From contig NZ_RRCN01000001.1 in the NCBI RefSeq assembly GCF_003863965.1, forward strand, positions 4,050,304-4,114,303: a stretch of DNA of 64,000 bases, written 5' to 3'. Source of the DNA: Paenibacillus oralis. GTDB taxonomy: Bacteria > Bacillota > Bacilli > Paenibacillales > Paenibacillaceae. The notes under the pieces were generated by a model that worked only from the letters and a program-made list of their open reading frames with translations, was not told the origin of the DNA and made no database searches. The position numbers and the translations under genes were made by a program. This document shows, in pieces, positions 27,734-37,854 of this stretch. Each line of letters begins with the position of its first letter. Position 1 is the first letter of the stretch.

Positions 27734-28603
27734 ATGAAAATAGGGTTCAATGAAGGATGCAACCGGTTTTGCCAGGATCATTCGGTGCTGAAGGATCTGG
27801 AATATTGCGAAAAACACGGGTTTGACTATATCGATATTCAGTCCGAATGCTTGAATCGTGATTTGGCGGCCGGAAAATACACGCTTGAGGAGTTGAGCGC
27901 CTGGTTCAGAGACCCCGCCCATAAGCTCCAAATGCTGTCCTACAACGCACTTATTTTCTTTAATATGAAGCAAACGCAGGCCGAAAAGGAGGCGGTTATG
28001 GAGGAGTTGGACGAAATCATCCGCCGCTGCAACATGTTGGATTGCAAAATGATCGTCGTGGTTCCGTCCATGGATTTGCCGGTTCACGCCACATTGGATG
28101 AAATCAAAGCGGATGCGGTTGCCGTCCTCAAGGAAATGGTGAAAAAGGTTGAACCGCACGGCATCAAGCTGTCGATCGAATTCTGCGGCGCTCCTTCCAT
28201 GTCGATCAACCGTTTTGAGGACGCTTACGCGATCGCAGAGGCGGTTGATTCTCCGCTGGTGGGCATCACGCTGGATCAATACCATTTCCATGCCATGGCC
28301 TCCAGCTTTGAGGCGCTGGAAAAGGCGGATGGCAAGAAAATTTTTGTCTGGCATTTGAACGGTTCGGAAAATATGCCTTGCGGGGCCCCGTACAATACCG
28401 ATGAGAAGCGGCTATGGCCAGGTGAGCCCGGGGATTGTCTGGATCACCGGCGTTATGCCGATACGTTGCAGAAAATCGGATTTGAAGGAGAGGTTTGCAC
28501 GGTGGAAGTCTTCCGCCCCGATTACTACAAGCTTTCCCAGGAGGAGAACGTGAAGAAGGCTGCCGAAGTAACCCGCAGCCATGTAGCCAAGTACTGGAAC
28601 TGA
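27734..28603 (+). CDS. iolI: Inosose isomerase (2-keto-myo-inositol isomerase)
   Basis: 289 residues. It is a xylose-isomerase-like TIM barrel: opening [56 protein letters not shown] (metal His) and [11 protein letters not shown]. The pattern closely follows B. subtilis IolI as I recall it. It interconverts inososes and lets D-chiro-inositol enter the pathway. It sits between iolE and iolH with short gaps of about 27 bp. Confidence 0.92.
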   Translation: MKIGFNEGCNRFCQDHSVLKDLEYCEKHGFDYIDIQSECLNRDLAAGKYTLEELSAWFRDPAHKLQMLSYNALIFFNMKQTQAEKEAVMEELDEIIRRCNMLDCKMIVVVPSMDLPVHATLDEIKADAVAVLKEMVKKVEPHGIKLSIEFCGAPSMSINRFEDAYAIAEAVDSPLVGITLDQYHFHAMASSFEALEKADGKKIFVWHLNGSENMPCGAPYNTDEKRLWPGEPGDCLDHRRYADTLQKIGFEGEVCTVEVFRPDYYKLSQEENVKKAAEVTRSHVAKYWN

Positions 28604-28628
28604 TACCGATGATGGAGGAGATCGTGAC

Positions 28629-29495
28629 ATGATTATCGCTTATGACCCGACGCATTACAGAGACAACACAACGATTGAGGAAATGGTCGATCAGGTGGCC
28701 AGACTGGGCTACGAATACATTGAGCTGTCGCCGCGTGAAGATTTTTGTCCATTTTATAAATATCCCAAGGTCGACAAAGCCAAAATCGCTTCCCTGAAAA
28801 AAAGATTGCGCGACACGGGGCTGAAAATCTCCTCGTTATTGCCGCTGTATTATTGGGCCGGTCCGGATGAGGAACAGAGGCAGGCGGCGGTGCGGAACTG
28901 GAAACGCGCCATCGAAATCGCCGTGGAACTTGATGTTGATTTGATGAACAGTGAATTCAGCGGCAGTAAATATCACGCACGGGTGAGCGAAGAGAAATTT
29001 ATTAAATCCATGGATGAACTGCTGCCGATCTTTGAGCGGGAAGGCATCAAACTGAATTTGCAAGCCCATCCCCTGGATTTTATCGAAACGAACAGGGAAG
29101 CGATTAATATGATCCGCGCTTTGGACAAAGATTGGATCAAGCTGGTCTACTCCACCGCTCACACTTTTTACTATGACGACGGAATCGGCGACATCGAGAA
29201 AATGTTTGACGAAGCCGGAGACTTGCTGGCTCATGTGTTGTTTGCCGATACGTTTAATCATAAAGCGGCCTTCGGATTGCGTTATATTGTCAATCCGCCG
29301 GACGCCGAAATTACCATCCACCAGCATTTGAATATTGGCGAAGGAGAGGTAAACTTCCCGGCGATCTTCAAGAAGCTGAAGGAAATGAAGTTTGACGGCA
29401 TTGCCACCAATGCAGTGTTTGCTTATCCGGACAAACCCGAATGGTCGAGTGAACTTACATTAAAGGCCATGAAGGAAGGATTGGGATTGCGTTAA
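28629..29495 (+). CDS. iolH: Sugar phosphate isomerase/epimerase family protein IolH
   Basis: 288 residues. The AP-endonuclease-2/xylose-isomerase-like barrel carries [40 protein letters not shown] and LMNSEFSG, segments characteristic of IolH. The exact reaction of IolH is not established. It is the last gene of the iolE-iolI-iolH run, followed by a long hairpin. Confidence 0.9.
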   Translation: MIIAYDPTHYRDNTTIEEMVDQVARLGYEYIELSPREDFCPFYKYPKVDKAKIASLKKRLRDTGLKISSLLPLYYWAGPDEEQRQAAVRNWKRAIEIAVELDVDLMNSEFSGSKYHARVSEEKFIKSMDELLPIFEREGIKLNLQAHPLDFIETNREAINMIRALDKDWIKLVYSTAHTFYYDDGIGDIEKMFDEAGDLLAHVLFADTFNHKAAFGLRYIVNPPDAEITIHQHLNIGEGEVNFPAIFKKLKEMKFDGIATNAVFAYPDKPEWSSELTLKAMKEGLGLR

Positions 29496-29496
29496 A

Positions 29497-29565
29497 AAAA
29501 GGGGCATGCATGTGCTTGCATGAAGATGATAGGATTTGACCGACTCTCATGCATGCCCTTTGCTA
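29497..29565. terminator. Long hairpin after iolH
   Basis: AAAGGGGCATGCATG pairs with CATGCATGCCCTTTG across a ~40-base loop that has its own small dyad. It lies between iolH and the convergent tautomerase. Confidence 0.65.
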
Positions 29566-29606
29566 TTTCTAAAAAGCCGGCTTTGTACGTTTTGGGAGAC
29601 GCCTGC

Positions 29607-29996
29607 TTACAGTTTTCCCGTGAGAAACTGGGCTTCCCCCATACCGAAGCTCCAATCCGCCGGTCCATTCTGTACCAGCGAGATGATCACGTCGGTTGGC
29701 TCAATACCGCATTCCTGCTTGAGACGTTCAACCAGCAGCTTGTACAATTGTTTTTTCTGTTCCGGCGTCCGCTCTTTGCTTACGATGCTGATGACGACAA
29801 CCTGATCGGTACGTTTAAAGCCTAAGCCTGTATCTTCAATCATCATTTCACGAGCAGGGTGCTGATGCACAATCTGATACCGGTCGGAATCAGGGACCTG
29901 GAAGGCATCGACCATCGCAGCATGAGCCGCATCCAACAGTTTTTTCAATTCCTCCGGGCTGCGGCCTTCAATAACGTCAAATCGTAGTAATGGCAT
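29607..29996 (-). CDS. Tautomerase family protein
   Basis: 129 residues from the ATG at 29996 (MPLLRFDV), with AGGAGG upstream; a longer in-frame start at 30026 would place Pro internally. Pro2 is the expected catalytic base after Met removal in the tautomerase superfamily. The length fits two fused beta-alpha-beta units, as in MSAD/cis-CaaD-like members. It is divergent from iolB and shares its operator region, so it is probably part of the inositol response, perhaps acting on a keto/enol intermediate (inference). Confidence 0.87.
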   Translation of the reverse strand: MPLLRFDVIEGRSPEELKKLLDAAHAAMVDAFQVPDSDRYQIVHQHPAREMMIEDTGLGFKRTDQVVVISIVSKERTPEQKKQLYKLLVERLKQECGIEPTDVIISLVQNGPADWSFGMGEAQFLTGKL

Positions 29997-30028
29997 GTTG
30001 TTTTCCTCCTGTGAATTTGAATACATTT

Positions 30029-30057
30029 AATATAAAACATAACCAAAATATTATCAA
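30029..30057 (-). promoter_or_regulatory. Promoter of the tautomerase gene
   Basis: On the minus strand TTGATA (30057-30052), a 17-bp spacer and TATATT (30034-30029). The -35 lies inside the candidate operator O3, so repression of this promoter by the same regulator is likely. Confidence 0.6.
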
Positions 30058-30066
30058 CAGTTAACA
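30051..30066 (+). promoter_or_regulatory. Candidate IolR operator O3
   Basis: TTATCAACAGTTAACA sits between the divergent tautomerase and iolB genes and shares the TATCAAmwGTTA core with O1 and O2. Confidence 0.6.
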
Positions 30067-30111
30067 TATAGAAGCAATTAAATTTTAATAAAAATGGAGG
30101 GGGATTTATCC

Positions 30112-30930
30112 GTGGCCAGTCCGTTGCTGCGTAAACCGAGTCTAGTTCATGAAGGTGATGCCACTATCGTCCATCAACTATTGGCCCAAGACACTGGGCT
30201 GGAGTATGTCGGCTTCAAAATGATCGATCTCAAGGTGAAAGCGCGTTATGAAGAAACGCTGACGGATCAGGAATGCTGTATTGTCGCACTAACAGGCCGG
30301 ATTACGGTTTCTGAAGGCGAACATCATTTTACGGGAATCGGGACAAGGGAGAGTGTATTCGAGAAAAAGCCGACCGACAGCGTGTTTGTATCCGGCGGCA
30401 AGCAGTTCCTCCTTGAAGCGGTGACGAATGCAACCGTCGCCTTGTGTTATGCTCCTTCCTTGCAGCAACTTCCGACCCGATGGATTAAAGCCGGAGATGT
30501 AGGCGTGGAGCGCCGCGGCAAATATCAGAACCAACGCATGGTGCACAACATTTTGCCGGACAGTGATCCTTCGGCCAGCAGCCTGCTTGTGGTGGAGGTG
30601 TATACCGAAGGCGGACATTTTTCGAGTTATCCCCCGCATAAGCACGACCAGGATCGTCTCCCGGAGGAATCGTTTCTCGAAGAAACGTATTATCATGAAG
30701 TGGAACCGCATACCGGATTTGTTTTTCAAAGAGTGTACACGGATAACCGCAGCTTGGACGAAACGATGTCCGTAGAGCATCGGGATGTGGTGCTTGTACC
30801 GGCAGGGTATCATCCGGTGGGCGTACCGGACGGATATACCTCCTACTACTTGAACGTTATGGCAGGGCCCAAGCGGATCTGGAAATTCCACAATGACCCG
30901 GATCATGAGTGGATTTTGGCGCGGCAATAA
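30112..30930 (+). CDS. iolB: 5-deoxy-glucuronate isomerase
   Basis: 272 residues from the GTG at 30112, which has GGAGGGGG upstream; an ATG at 30094 overlaps that site. It is a double-cupin (KduI/IolB) protein: metal-ligand segment [11 protein letters not shown] (two His), then [10 protein letters not shown] with Glu and His, and [16 protein letters not shown]. It converts 5-deoxy-D-glucuronate to 5-dehydro-2-deoxy-D-gluconate, the IolC substrate. Operon with iolD. Confidence 0.94.
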   Translation: MASPLLRKPSLVHEGDATIVHQLLAQDTGLEYVGFKMIDLKVKARYEETLTDQECCIVALTGRITVSEGEHHFTGIGTRESVFEKKPTDSVFVSGGKQFLLEAVTNATVALCYAPSLQQLPTRWIKAGDVGVERRGKYQNQRMVHNILPDSDPSASSLLVVEVYTEGGHFSSYPPHKHDQDRLPEESFLEETYYHEVEPHTGFVFQRVYTDNRSLDETMSVEHRDVVLVPAGYHPVGVPDGYTSYYLNVMAGPKRIWKFHNDPDHEWILARQ

Positions 30931-30961
30931 CCGGGAACTTCAATTAAAGGGGAGTTGTAGC

Positions 30962-32875
30962 ATGGGGAAAAAGCTTAGATTGACCACGGCGCAGGCGCTG
31001 GTCAAATTTCTAAATCAGCAATATATTCATGTTGACGGCCGTGAAACACCGTTTGTTGAAGGCATATTCACCGTTTTCGGCCACGGCAATGTGCTAGGCA
31101 TCGGACAGGCGTTGGAGCAGGATGCCGGCCATCTGAAAGTTTTTCAGGGCAAAAACGAGCAAGGTATGGCTCATGCGGCCATAGCGTATGCCAAAGAGAA
31201 GCTGCGGCAGAAAATTTTTGCGGTGTCCACCTCGTCCGGACCGGGGTCTGCCAATCTGGTGACCGCGGCCGCAACGGCGCTGGCCAATAACCTCCCTGTC
31301 CTGTTTCTGGCCGCGGATACCTTCGCCACCAGACAACCCGATCCGGTGTTGCAGCAGCTTGAGCAGGAATACAGCATAGCGGTTACGACCAATGATGCGT
31401 TGCTGCCGGTTTCCCGCTACTGGGATCGGGTGACGCGGCCGGAGCAATTGATGAGCAGCCTGCTGCGCGGCTTTGAAGTGCTGACCGATCCGGTCAAGAG
31501 CGGGCCGGTCACCATCTGCATTTCCCAGGATGTTGAAGGGGAAGCTTTTGATTTTGCGGAGTCTTTTTTTCAAAAACGCGTTCATTATGTGGATCGCCTG
31601 CAGCCAAGCGAACGGGAACTGGAAGCGGCGGAGCGGTTGATCCGCAGCAGCAGGAAGCCGCTGATTCTTGTGGGCGGGGGCGTGAAGTATTCGGAGGCCC
31701 GTGAAGAGCTTAGCGCTTTCTCCAAGGAATTCGGGATTCCGTTAGTAGAGACGCAAGCAGGCAAGTCGGCCGTGGAAAGCACATTTGCCAACAACCTGGG
31801 GGGCATGGGCATTACGGGGACGCTGGCCGCGAACAAGGCGGCCAAAATGGCGGATTTGGTGATCGGTATCGGAACCCGGTACACCGACTTTGCCACTTCA
31901 TCCAAGACGGCGTTTGACTTCGAAAATACGAAGTTTCTGAATATTAACGTCAGCCGCATGCAAGCTTACAAGTTGGATGGCCTGCAAGTAGTGGCCGATG
32001 CCAAAGTTGCTTTAAGCAAGTTGCATGACCGCTTGCGCGGATATATCAGTGAGTTTGGTCCGATCATTCCCGAACTGAAAACGGAGTGGAACACCGAGCG
32101 GGAACGTTTGGGCCGGATCGAATTTAAACGTTCAGGTTTCGCTCCGGAAATCAAGGGGCATTTCACGCAAGAGACGATGAACGAATATGCGGATGCGCTC
32201 GGAACGGAGATGGCTCAGACAACGGCGTTGATCGCCATCAATGACAGCATTGACAAGGACAGCATCATCGTTTCTTCTGCCGGTTCCTTACCAGGAGATC
32301 TGCAGCGCCTTTGGACAGCTGAAGTGGCAAATACGTATCACCTGGAGTATGGCTACTCGTGTATGGGATACGAAATCTGCGGCGCTTTGGGCATCAAGCT
32401 TGCCCATCCCGACCGGGAGGTCTATTCGATCGTAGGCGACGGCAGTTTCCTGATGCTGCACTCGGAGCTAATCACAGCGATTCAATATGATCACAAAATT
32501 AATATTCTGCTGTTTGACAATTCGGGATTCGGGTGCATTAACAATTTGCAGATGGATCATGGCTCCGGCAGCTATCACTGCGAGTTCAGGACGAAAGACA
32601 ACCGGATCATGAACATCGATTACGCCAAAATAGCCGAAGCGTATGGGGCCAAGGTTTATCGAGCCAATACCGCTCAAGAGCTCAAGACGGCGCTGGAGGA
32701 TGCTAAGAAGCAAACGACATCCACGCTAATCGATATGAAGGTGTTGCCAAAGACCATGACGGACGGCTATGACAGCTGGTGGCATGTAGGGGTAGCCGAG
32801 GTATCGGACAAAGAGAGCATTCAGCGGGCATATCAGCGCAAGGTGGAGATGTTAAAGAAATCCAAACCGTACTAA
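30962..32875 (+). CDS. iolD: 3D-(3,5/4)-trihydroxycyclohexane-1,2-dione acylhydrolase
   Basis: 637 residues from the ATG at 30962 with GGGGAG upstream. It is a ThDP-dependent enzyme of the acetolactate synthase fold: pyrimidine-domain [10 protein letters not shown] and [13 protein letters not shown] (catalytic Glu), central domain LVGGGVKYS, and the PP-domain ThDP/Mg motif [11 protein letters not shown]...[12 protein letters not shown]. It opens the six-membered ring in inositol catabolism. Its length equals the family norm. Last gene of iolB-iolD. Confidence 0.96.
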   Translation: MGKKLRLTTAQALVKFLNQQYIHVDGRETPFVEGIFTVFGHGNVLGIGQALEQDAGHLKVFQGKNEQGMAHAAIAYAKEKLRQKIFAVSTSSGPGSANLVTAAATALANNLPVLFLAADTFATRQPDPVLQQLEQEYSIAVTTNDALLPVSRYWDRVTRPEQLMSSLLRGFEVLTDPVKSGPVTICISQDVEGEAFDFAESFFQKRVHYVDRLQPSERELEAAERLIRSSRKPLILVGGGVKYSEAREELSAFSKEFGIPLVETQAGKSAVESTFANNLGGMGITGTLAANKAAKMADLVIGIGTRYTDFATSSKTAFDFENTKFLNINVSRMQAYKLDGLQVVADAKVALSKLHDRLRGYISEFGPIIPELKTEWNTERERLGRIEFKRSGFAPEIKGHFTQETMNEYADALGTEMAQTTALIAINDSIDKDSIIVSSAGSLPGDLQRLWTAEVANTYHLEYGYSCMGYEICGALGIKLAHPDREVYSIVGDGSFLMLHSELITAIQYDHKINILLFDNSGFGCINNLQMDHGSGSYHCEFRTKDNRIMNIDYAKIAEAYGAKVYRANTAQELKTALEDAKKQTTSTLIDMKVLPKTMTDGYDSWWHVGVAEVSDKESIQRAYQRKVEMLKKSKPY

Positions 32876-32893
32876 TCATCGTTCTGCAACAAG

Positions 32894-32943
32894 ACGGCAC
32901 GATCCGGCCTATTTTTATGAAGAAGGCCGGGGCGTGCCGTTTG
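32894..32943. terminator. Terminator between iolD and iolR
   Basis: ACGGCACG-ATCCGGCC / GGCCGGGG-CGTGCCGT forms a long stem with TATTTTTATGA in the loop, separating convergent genes. Confidence 0.75.
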
Positions 32944-32960
32944 CGTTTGGAGCGAGGATT

Positions 32961-33713
32961 TCACGGCGTGACAATCGTAATGCCGTGTTCGAGAGCGTAT
33001 TGCTGATAGCTCTCATTGGGTAGGCTGTTGGTGATCAGTAAATCAATGTCGCTTAAAGAGCAATAGGTGGTGATCCCATAATTATCAAATTTGCTGTCGT
33101 CAATCATTAAGTAAACCTTTGAACTTTTTTCCACGATCGTACTTTTCACCTCGGTTTCTAGCGGCGACGAATTTGTCACTCCATTGGTGAGGGTGATGCC
33201 GGTTGAAGCGAGGAAAGCCTTGTTAATATTATATTTTTTAAGAAATTCAATGCTCTGAAAGCCGACAAAAGAGTTCGTCTTGCGTTCAAGCATGCCGCCT
33301 GTAGAGAAAATGGTCAAGGAAGGAAATGCTTTGGCTTGGTGAATGAAGTCAAAATTGTTGGAAATTATCGTAAGCTGCTTGTGTTGAATGTAAGGAAGCA
33401 GCTCGAGTGTTGTAGTCCCTGAGTCGACAAAGATCACCTCTCCATCCTCCACAAATTGCGAGGCCAGCTTTCCAATCTCCTGCTTTTTGGTTAAGTTTTG
33501 ATCCCTACGCTCGTTAAAGACAACGAGTGTGGAGTGGTTGACGGATACTCCACCGTAAACCTTCTTCAGAATCCCCGATTCGACAAGCATTTGGATATCC
33601 CTGCGGATCGTGTTCTTGGAAACGCCAAAATGCTCAACCAGCTCCTCCAAAGATACCGATTCATGCTCAAAGACATATTCTTTGATCTGATTAATTCGCT
33701 GCGATTTGATCAT
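32961..33713 (-). CDS. iolR: DeoR family repressor of inositol catabolism
   Basis: 250 residues. An N-terminal DeoR HTH (VSLEELVEHFGVSKNTIRRD) is followed by the sugar-phosphate sensor DeoRC with IFVDSGTTTLELLPYI, RKTNSFVG and YNINKAFLASTGITLTNGVT, all as I recall for B. subtilis IolR. The known IolR effector is 2-deoxy-5-keto-D-gluconate 6-phosphate, the product of IolC. It is encoded on the opposite strand at the end of iolB-iolD. It is the likely ligand of the operators at 14662, 23311 and 30051. Confidence 0.93.
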   Translation of the reverse strand: MIKSQRINQIKEYVFEHESVSLEELVEHFGVSKNTIRRDIQMLVESGILKKVYGGVSVNHSTLVVFNERRDQNLTKKQEIGKLASQFVEDGEVIFVDSGTTTLELLPYIQHKQLTIISNNFDFIHQAKAFPSLTIFSTGGMLERKTNSFVGFQSIEFLKKYNINKAFLASTGITLTNGVTNSSPLETEVKSTIVEKSSKVYLMIDDSKFDNYGITTYCSLSDIDLLITNSLPNESYQQYALEHGITIVTP

Positions 33714-33738
33714 ATGTTGATTCTCCTAAGACAAATTT

Positions 33739-33755
33739 GGTTAAACTTCTGATCA
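33739..33755 (-). promoter_or_regulatory. Weak candidate operator upstream of iolR
   Basis: On the minus strand TGATCAGAAGTTTAACC resembles the TATCAAmwGTTAayA core with a one-base shift. It would allow autoregulation; weak support. Confidence 0.3.
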
Positions 33756-33883
33756 TATGTGGCTAAATTTATTGTAATCTAGGTGAGATTAAAAATCTAC
33801 CGTATTGGCGAAGGTACATTGTACGAAAGTACGATTAAAAGGGAGTGGATAGGTCTTATAATAGAGGGAAAGGAGGGGGCTGG

Positions 33884-35104
33884 ATGTTCTTCGGCAGAAA
33901 AAAATCAGAAGATTGGGAGACGCCCCTGACGGATTCGATTAATGAATTGTTCGTATCCAGGTTCCCGGTTTTGCTTTGGGTGTTGATGGTATTTATCGCC
34001 ACCTTGATATTGCAAAATCTAAACGAGATACGTATCATTAACAGTCTGTTATTTACCGGGGTCATGGCGGCGCATATCTGCCTGCACTGGAATTCGTACC
34101 GCATTACCAAAAGACAGCCTTGGCTGTATTTTTTAGTACAGGGCCTGCTGATATCATGGTGCGTCATATTGATGCCGTACGGTTCCCCGCCTGCTCTGGT
34201 CGGATTGTTCCCCGTTCTGATCGGGCAAAGCGTGGGTTTGTACTATCAAAAGCGAAAAATACTCCTCATGGTCCTGTTCAGCCTGCTGTTGTTTTTTTAT
34301 TGCGTTCTGTTAACGGGCAGCTTAGACAAATTGAAAGTTCTGTTTCCGCTGTTCATCCTGATGTCGATTATCGTTATGGCGTACGCGCTGCTCTTTTTTC
34401 GGCAGGTTCACGCGCGTATTAGGATGCAAAATTTTCTGCGCGACCTGGAGAACGCGCATCGGAAGGTTGAAGAATTGACCCTTGCCAATGAACGGCAGCG
34501 CATGGCTCGCGATCTCCACGATACGCTGGCCCAGGGTTTAGCCGGCTTGATCATGCAGTTGGAGGCCGTCGATGCCTTTATGTCGCAGGGCAATCTGGAC
34601 CGGTCGCGGGATATCGTCAAAAAATCGATGGAGCAGGCGCGCCGTACGTTGGCTGATGCCCGCCGGGCGATCGACGACCTGCGGGTCAAATCGGCCCCCG
34701 ACGTCGATTTCAAAGAGGCGGTGGCCGATGAGGTACGGCGTTTTATTCAGGCGACAGGGATGCAGACGGCCCTGAGTATGAAGGTGAGCCGGCGTCTGTC
34801 CGGAGCGTTGATGGAGCATAGTCTGCGGATCATTAGCGAGTGTTTGACCAATGTGGCCAAGCACGCAAAGGCCGATAAAGTGTGGGTTGCGGTGTCCGAT
34901 GCGAACAATCGGCTGCTTATTGAAATCAGGGATAACGGGACAGGGTTTAACACGGATATGCTCGGCAAACAGCCGGGGCGTTATGGTATATTGGGGATGC
35001 AGGAGCGCGCCAGGCTGGTTGGGGGAGAACTTCATATTTTTAGCGGCGCGGAAGGCACAAAAATTCAAATGGAGGCTTCAAGGCTTGAAGGAGAAACATT
35101 ATGA
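33884..35104 (+). CDS. NarL-type sensor histidine kinase
   Basis: 406 residues from the ATG at 33884 (MFFGRKK), with AGGAGGGGG upstream. Four to five membrane segments lie at about residues 25-185, with almost no extracellular domain, as in intramembrane-sensing kinases (LiaS/DesK group). The HisKA_3 box ERQRMARDLHDTLAQGLAGL holds the phospho-acceptor His near residue 214, followed by an HATPase domain (IISECLTNVAKHAKA, IRDNGTGF, YGILGMQERA). It overlaps the response regulator by 4 bp. The signal is unknown. Confidence 0.92.
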   Translation: MFFGRKKSEDWETPLTDSINELFVSRFPVLLWVLMVFIATLILQNLNEIRIINSLLFTGVMAAHICLHWNSYRITKRQPWLYFLVQGLLISWCVILMPYGSPPALVGLFPVLIGQSVGLYYQKRKILLMVLFSLLLFFYCVLLTGSLDKLKVLFPLFILMSIIVMAYALLFFRQVHARIRMQNFLRDLENAHRKVEELTLANERQRMARDLHDTLAQGLAGLIMQLEAVDAFMSQGNLDRSRDIVKKSMEQARRTLADARRAIDDLRVKSAPDVDFKEAVADEVRRFIQATGMQTALSMKVSRRLSGALMEHSLRIISECLTNVAKHAKADKVWVAVSDANNRLLIEIRDNGTGFNTDMLGKQPGRYGILGMQERARLVGGELHIFSGAEGTKIQMEASRLEGETL

Positions 35105-35751
35105 ACCGGTATAAAGTACTGATTGTCGATGATCATTTCGTCGTGAGGGAAGGACTCAAGCTGATTCTGGAGACCGATGAAAGGTTTGAGGTGATCGGTG
35201 AAGCGGAAAACGGGGAAGAGGCCGTCAGGCAGGTGAATGAGCTTAACCCGGATGTCATTCTCATGGACCTCAATATGCCCGTCATGAGCGGGCTGGAGGC
35301 CATGAAAGTGTTAAAAAACAGCGGTTGCCGGATTCCGGTCATTATTTTGACGACCTATAACGAAGACGATCTTATCGCCACCGGCCTCGCTTTGGGGGCC
35401 AAAGGCTATTTGCTCAAGGATACGGGCCGGGATCATCTATTCCGCACAATCGAATCGGCGATGCGCGGGGAGACGCTGCTGCAGGCCGATATTTTGGCTA
35501 AAGCGCTGGCCGCAAAAGAGAACCGGGAGGATTCCGCGAAGAAAGAGCAAGCTTCTCCGCTTACCGAGAAAGAAGTTCAAGTTTTGCAGTTTGTCGCCCG
35601 GGGATACAAAAGCAAGGAAATCGCCTTTGATATGGGCATTTCCGAGCGAACGGTCAAGGCGCATTTAACGAATATCTACAATAAATTGGGAGTCGATTCA
35701 CGGCCGCAAGCCGTAGCCACGGCTCTGGAACGGGGAATTCTTCATCCGTAA
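35101..35751 (+). CDS. NarL/FixJ family response regulator
   Basis: 216 residues, start codon overlapping the kinase stop (ATGA). Receiver domain at 1-120 with acidic pair VDDHF, phospho-acceptor Asp in VILMDLNMPVMSG, Thr in ILTTYNE and Lys in YLLKD. The LuxR-type HTH lies at about 150-210 (SPLTEKEVQVLQFVARG, SEIA-like SKEIAFDMGISERTVKAHL). It forms a two-component pair with the preceding kinase. A candidate target is the AI-2E family gene that follows 20 bp later. Confidence 0.93.
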   Translation: MNRYKVLIVDDHFVVREGLKLILETDERFEVIGEAENGEEAVRQVNELNPDVILMDLNMPVMSGLEAMKVLKNSGCRIPVIILTTYNEDDLIATGLALGAKGYLLKDTGRDHLFRTIESAMRGETLLQADILAKALAAKENREDSAKKEQASPLTEKEVQVLQFVARGYKSKEIAFDMGISERTVKAHLTNIYNKLGVDSRPQAVATALERGILHP

Positions 35752-35772
35752 AACAAAAGGAGGCTGGAAAAG

Positions 35773-36861
35773 CTGTTAGACAAGTCCATTCGTTATGGCA
35801 CCTTGCTGCTGATCATCATTGCCATCGTTTATTTGGGCTCCAAGCTGGATTTTATTTATATGCCCATACAAGTCATGATAAGCGCGGTCCTCGTTCCACT
35901 GCTCCTGGCCGCTTTTTTCTACTATTTGCTGCGCCCGGCGGTGGATTTTCTGGAACGGCGCAAGCTCAACCGGACGTTGGCAATTCTGCTGCTGTATCTC
36001 GTTATGCTGATCGTCGCCATCGCCTTTTTCGCAGGGGTATGGCCGCCTTTGCAAGCCCAAATGGTCAATCTGCTGCAAAATATTCCGAACTTGCTTGACA
36101 TGCTGAATGTCAAGCTCAGCGAGCTGGCGAAAAATCAGCAACTCGCCTTTTTGTCGCTGGAAAAGATTGATTATAACAAAGTGACCGAATACGTGAACAC
36201 TGGCGTCACCATGCTGGCTAATTCCATTTCCGGTCTTATTTCGCTGCTCTCCAATTTTGCGATCGCCTTGTTCACGTTTCCGATCATCCTGTATTACATG
36301 CTCAAAGATGGTCAACGCTTCGGAATCACTTTGGCGAAATTGTTTCCGCGGCGCTATCGCGGTGAAGCGCTGAGAACGGTCCGCGAGATCGATAATGTAC
36401 TAAACAATTATATCGTCGGCCGGGTTATCGTTAACGTGGCACTGGGAATTTTGATGCTTATCGGATTCTGGATCTTGGGGCTTCCGTACGCCCTGTTGCT
36501 GACGGTCATCGCGGTCATTATGAACTTTATCCCGATTTTCGGGGCTATCATCTCTGCTATTCCCATCGTGCTGATCGGTTTGATCGAAGCGCCGTACATC
36601 GGAATCTGGTCGCTGGTGATCATCCTGGCGGCGCAGCAAATTCAGGACAACCTGATCTCGCCTTACGTGTTCGGCAAAACGCTGGATATTCATCCGGTCA
36701 CAACGATTTTGCTCATCCTTGGCAGCGGCAAAATATTCGGCATCATCGGCATGCTGCTGATCGTCCCGGTGTATATGATCCTTAAAATATTAGGGAAAAA
36801 GCTGTTCCAGTTGTTGATCAAGCCGAATTGGGAGCGCCCCGGGAGGGAGGAGAAGACATAA
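35773..36861 (+). CDS. AI-2E family transporter-type membrane protein, unusual start codon
   Basis: About 360 residues with 7-8 membrane segments. Family hallmarks: N-terminal TM pair, PIILYYMLKDG, GRVIVNVALGILMLIGFWIL, FIPIFGAIISAIPIVLIGL, and the C-terminal IQDNLISPYVFGKTLDIHP. AAAGGAGG is placed for a start at CTG 35773 or TTA 35776; the first standard codon (TTG 35803) is 40 bases away and would remove part of TM1. Members export quorum signals, act as Na+/H+ antiporters or have unknown roles. It probably belongs to the kinase-regulator operon. Confidence 0.85.
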   Translation: MLDKSIRYGTLLLIIIAIVYLGSKLDFIYMPIQVMISAVLVPLLLAAFFYYLLRPAVDFLERRKLNRTLAILLLYLVMLIVAIAFFAGVWPPLQAQMVNLLQNIPNLLDMLNVKLSELAKNQQLAFLSLEKIDYNKVTEYVNTGVTMLANSISGLISLLSNFAIALFTFPIILYYMLKDGQRFGITLAKLFPRRYRGEALRTVREIDNVLNNYIVGRVIVNVALGILMLIGFWILGLPYALLLTVIAVIMNFIPIFGAIISAIPIVLIGLIEAPYIGIWSLVIILAAQQIQDNLISPYVFGKTLDIHPVTTILLILGSGKIFGIIGMLLIVPVYMILKILGKKLFQLLIKPNWERPGREEKT

Positions 36862-36883
36862 GAGGGGTTCTACTGTTGCTGTA

Positions 36884-36932
36884 AAAAATAATCGCCTTGC
36901 CGTTAATCGGATCGGCAAGGCGATTATTTTTA
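36884..36932. terminator. Bidirectional terminator between AI-2E gene and rpn copy 2
   Basis: AAAATAATCGCCTTGCC / GGCAAGGCGATTATTTT, a ~17-bp stem with A/T tracts at both ends. It is the counterpart of the hairpin at 13411-13457. Confidence 0.88.
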
Positions 36933-36937
36933 AAAAA

Positions 36938-37710
36938 CTAGTGAGTGGACTTCAAGGATTTGACTTCGTCCTCCGATAATCCACTCGCTTTCACGATGAC
37001 GGAAACCTCAATCCCCATGGCCAGCATGTTCTTGGCGATTTCAATGGCTTTCTTTTGTTCTCCCTTTGCTATACCTTCCTGCATACCTTTAGCCATGCCT
37101 CTATCCGTTGCCCACTCAATCATGGATGCTTCGTCATGCAGGTATTTCTGGCGCTCTTCGTACTTGCGGCGGGCTTCCCGATCCAGACTTAAAAACTCCA
37201 GCGTATCCATCGCTTTCTTCAAGTTTGGTTCATTCATCTTCAGCACCTCCCAGTTGGATTTGTCGGCACTTTTCAGGAAAAGCAGCCAGTTCACCAAACC
37301 GCCCTCCATCGAAATCGGCTGATCATCCAGTTTGGATAGTTCCATAACATGTACTTCGATGTCATCGCATAACTCAAGACCCGTGTGATCTTCCCGCAAA
37401 TGATAGACATTATGATACCGGTCGTAGGCAATGGCCGTGAAATTCAAAATATTGATCGTAACGCATTTTTTCAGTAGCTTGTAGGATTGCCCTTCCTGCA
37501 ACTGGCTGGAGTAGCGCCTGCTCCAATAGTAGAGCGTTCGTTTCTCAATGTCGTATTTATTAAATAGCTGCATCTCCACATTAATAAGTAGGTTCGATTT
37601 AAGAAGGCCAGGAGTATATCTTTATTATCTTCACTGCCAAAAATCCGCTTAAAAACAAAATCATTCCGTGGATCAAGAAGTTCAGTCGTCAATTTGACAT
37701 TCAACTCCAT
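36938..37710 (-). pseudogene. Rpn family nuclease, copy 2, internal deletion and frameshift
   Basis: The start region (MELNVKLTTELLDPRNDFVF, up to AFLNRT) and the downstream part (EMQLFNKYDIEKRTLYYWSR to the C-terminus) are both present but joined by a ~121-bp deletion near 37590. The deletion removes the SIFDIW...INVE catalytic segment and shifts the frame. The C-terminal region has an extra GMQEGIAKG repeat unit compared with copy 1. The protein would be nuclease-dead even if reinitiated downstream. Confidence 0.9.
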
Positions 37711-37743
37711 TTCTTTTATGTATCACAATTTAAGTGTAGACAA

Positions 37744-37794
37744 ACAAAAAGCCGCTCCAATACGCAGCCAAACGAAGGCTCGTATTAAAGCGGC
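37744..37794 (-). terminator. Terminator hairpin shared by rpn copy 2 and the solute-binding protein gene
   Basis: GCCGCT..AATACG..AGCC / GGCT..CGTATT..AGCGGC followed on the minus strand by TTTTTG. In this copy it follows the stop of the upstream solute-binding gene and so acts as its terminator. Confidence 0.75.
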
Positions 37795-37854
37795 ATGTGC
37801 TTCATGCCAGTTAAATTATGGTTAGAGTATACCCGATTATTATGAATGCTGCAA

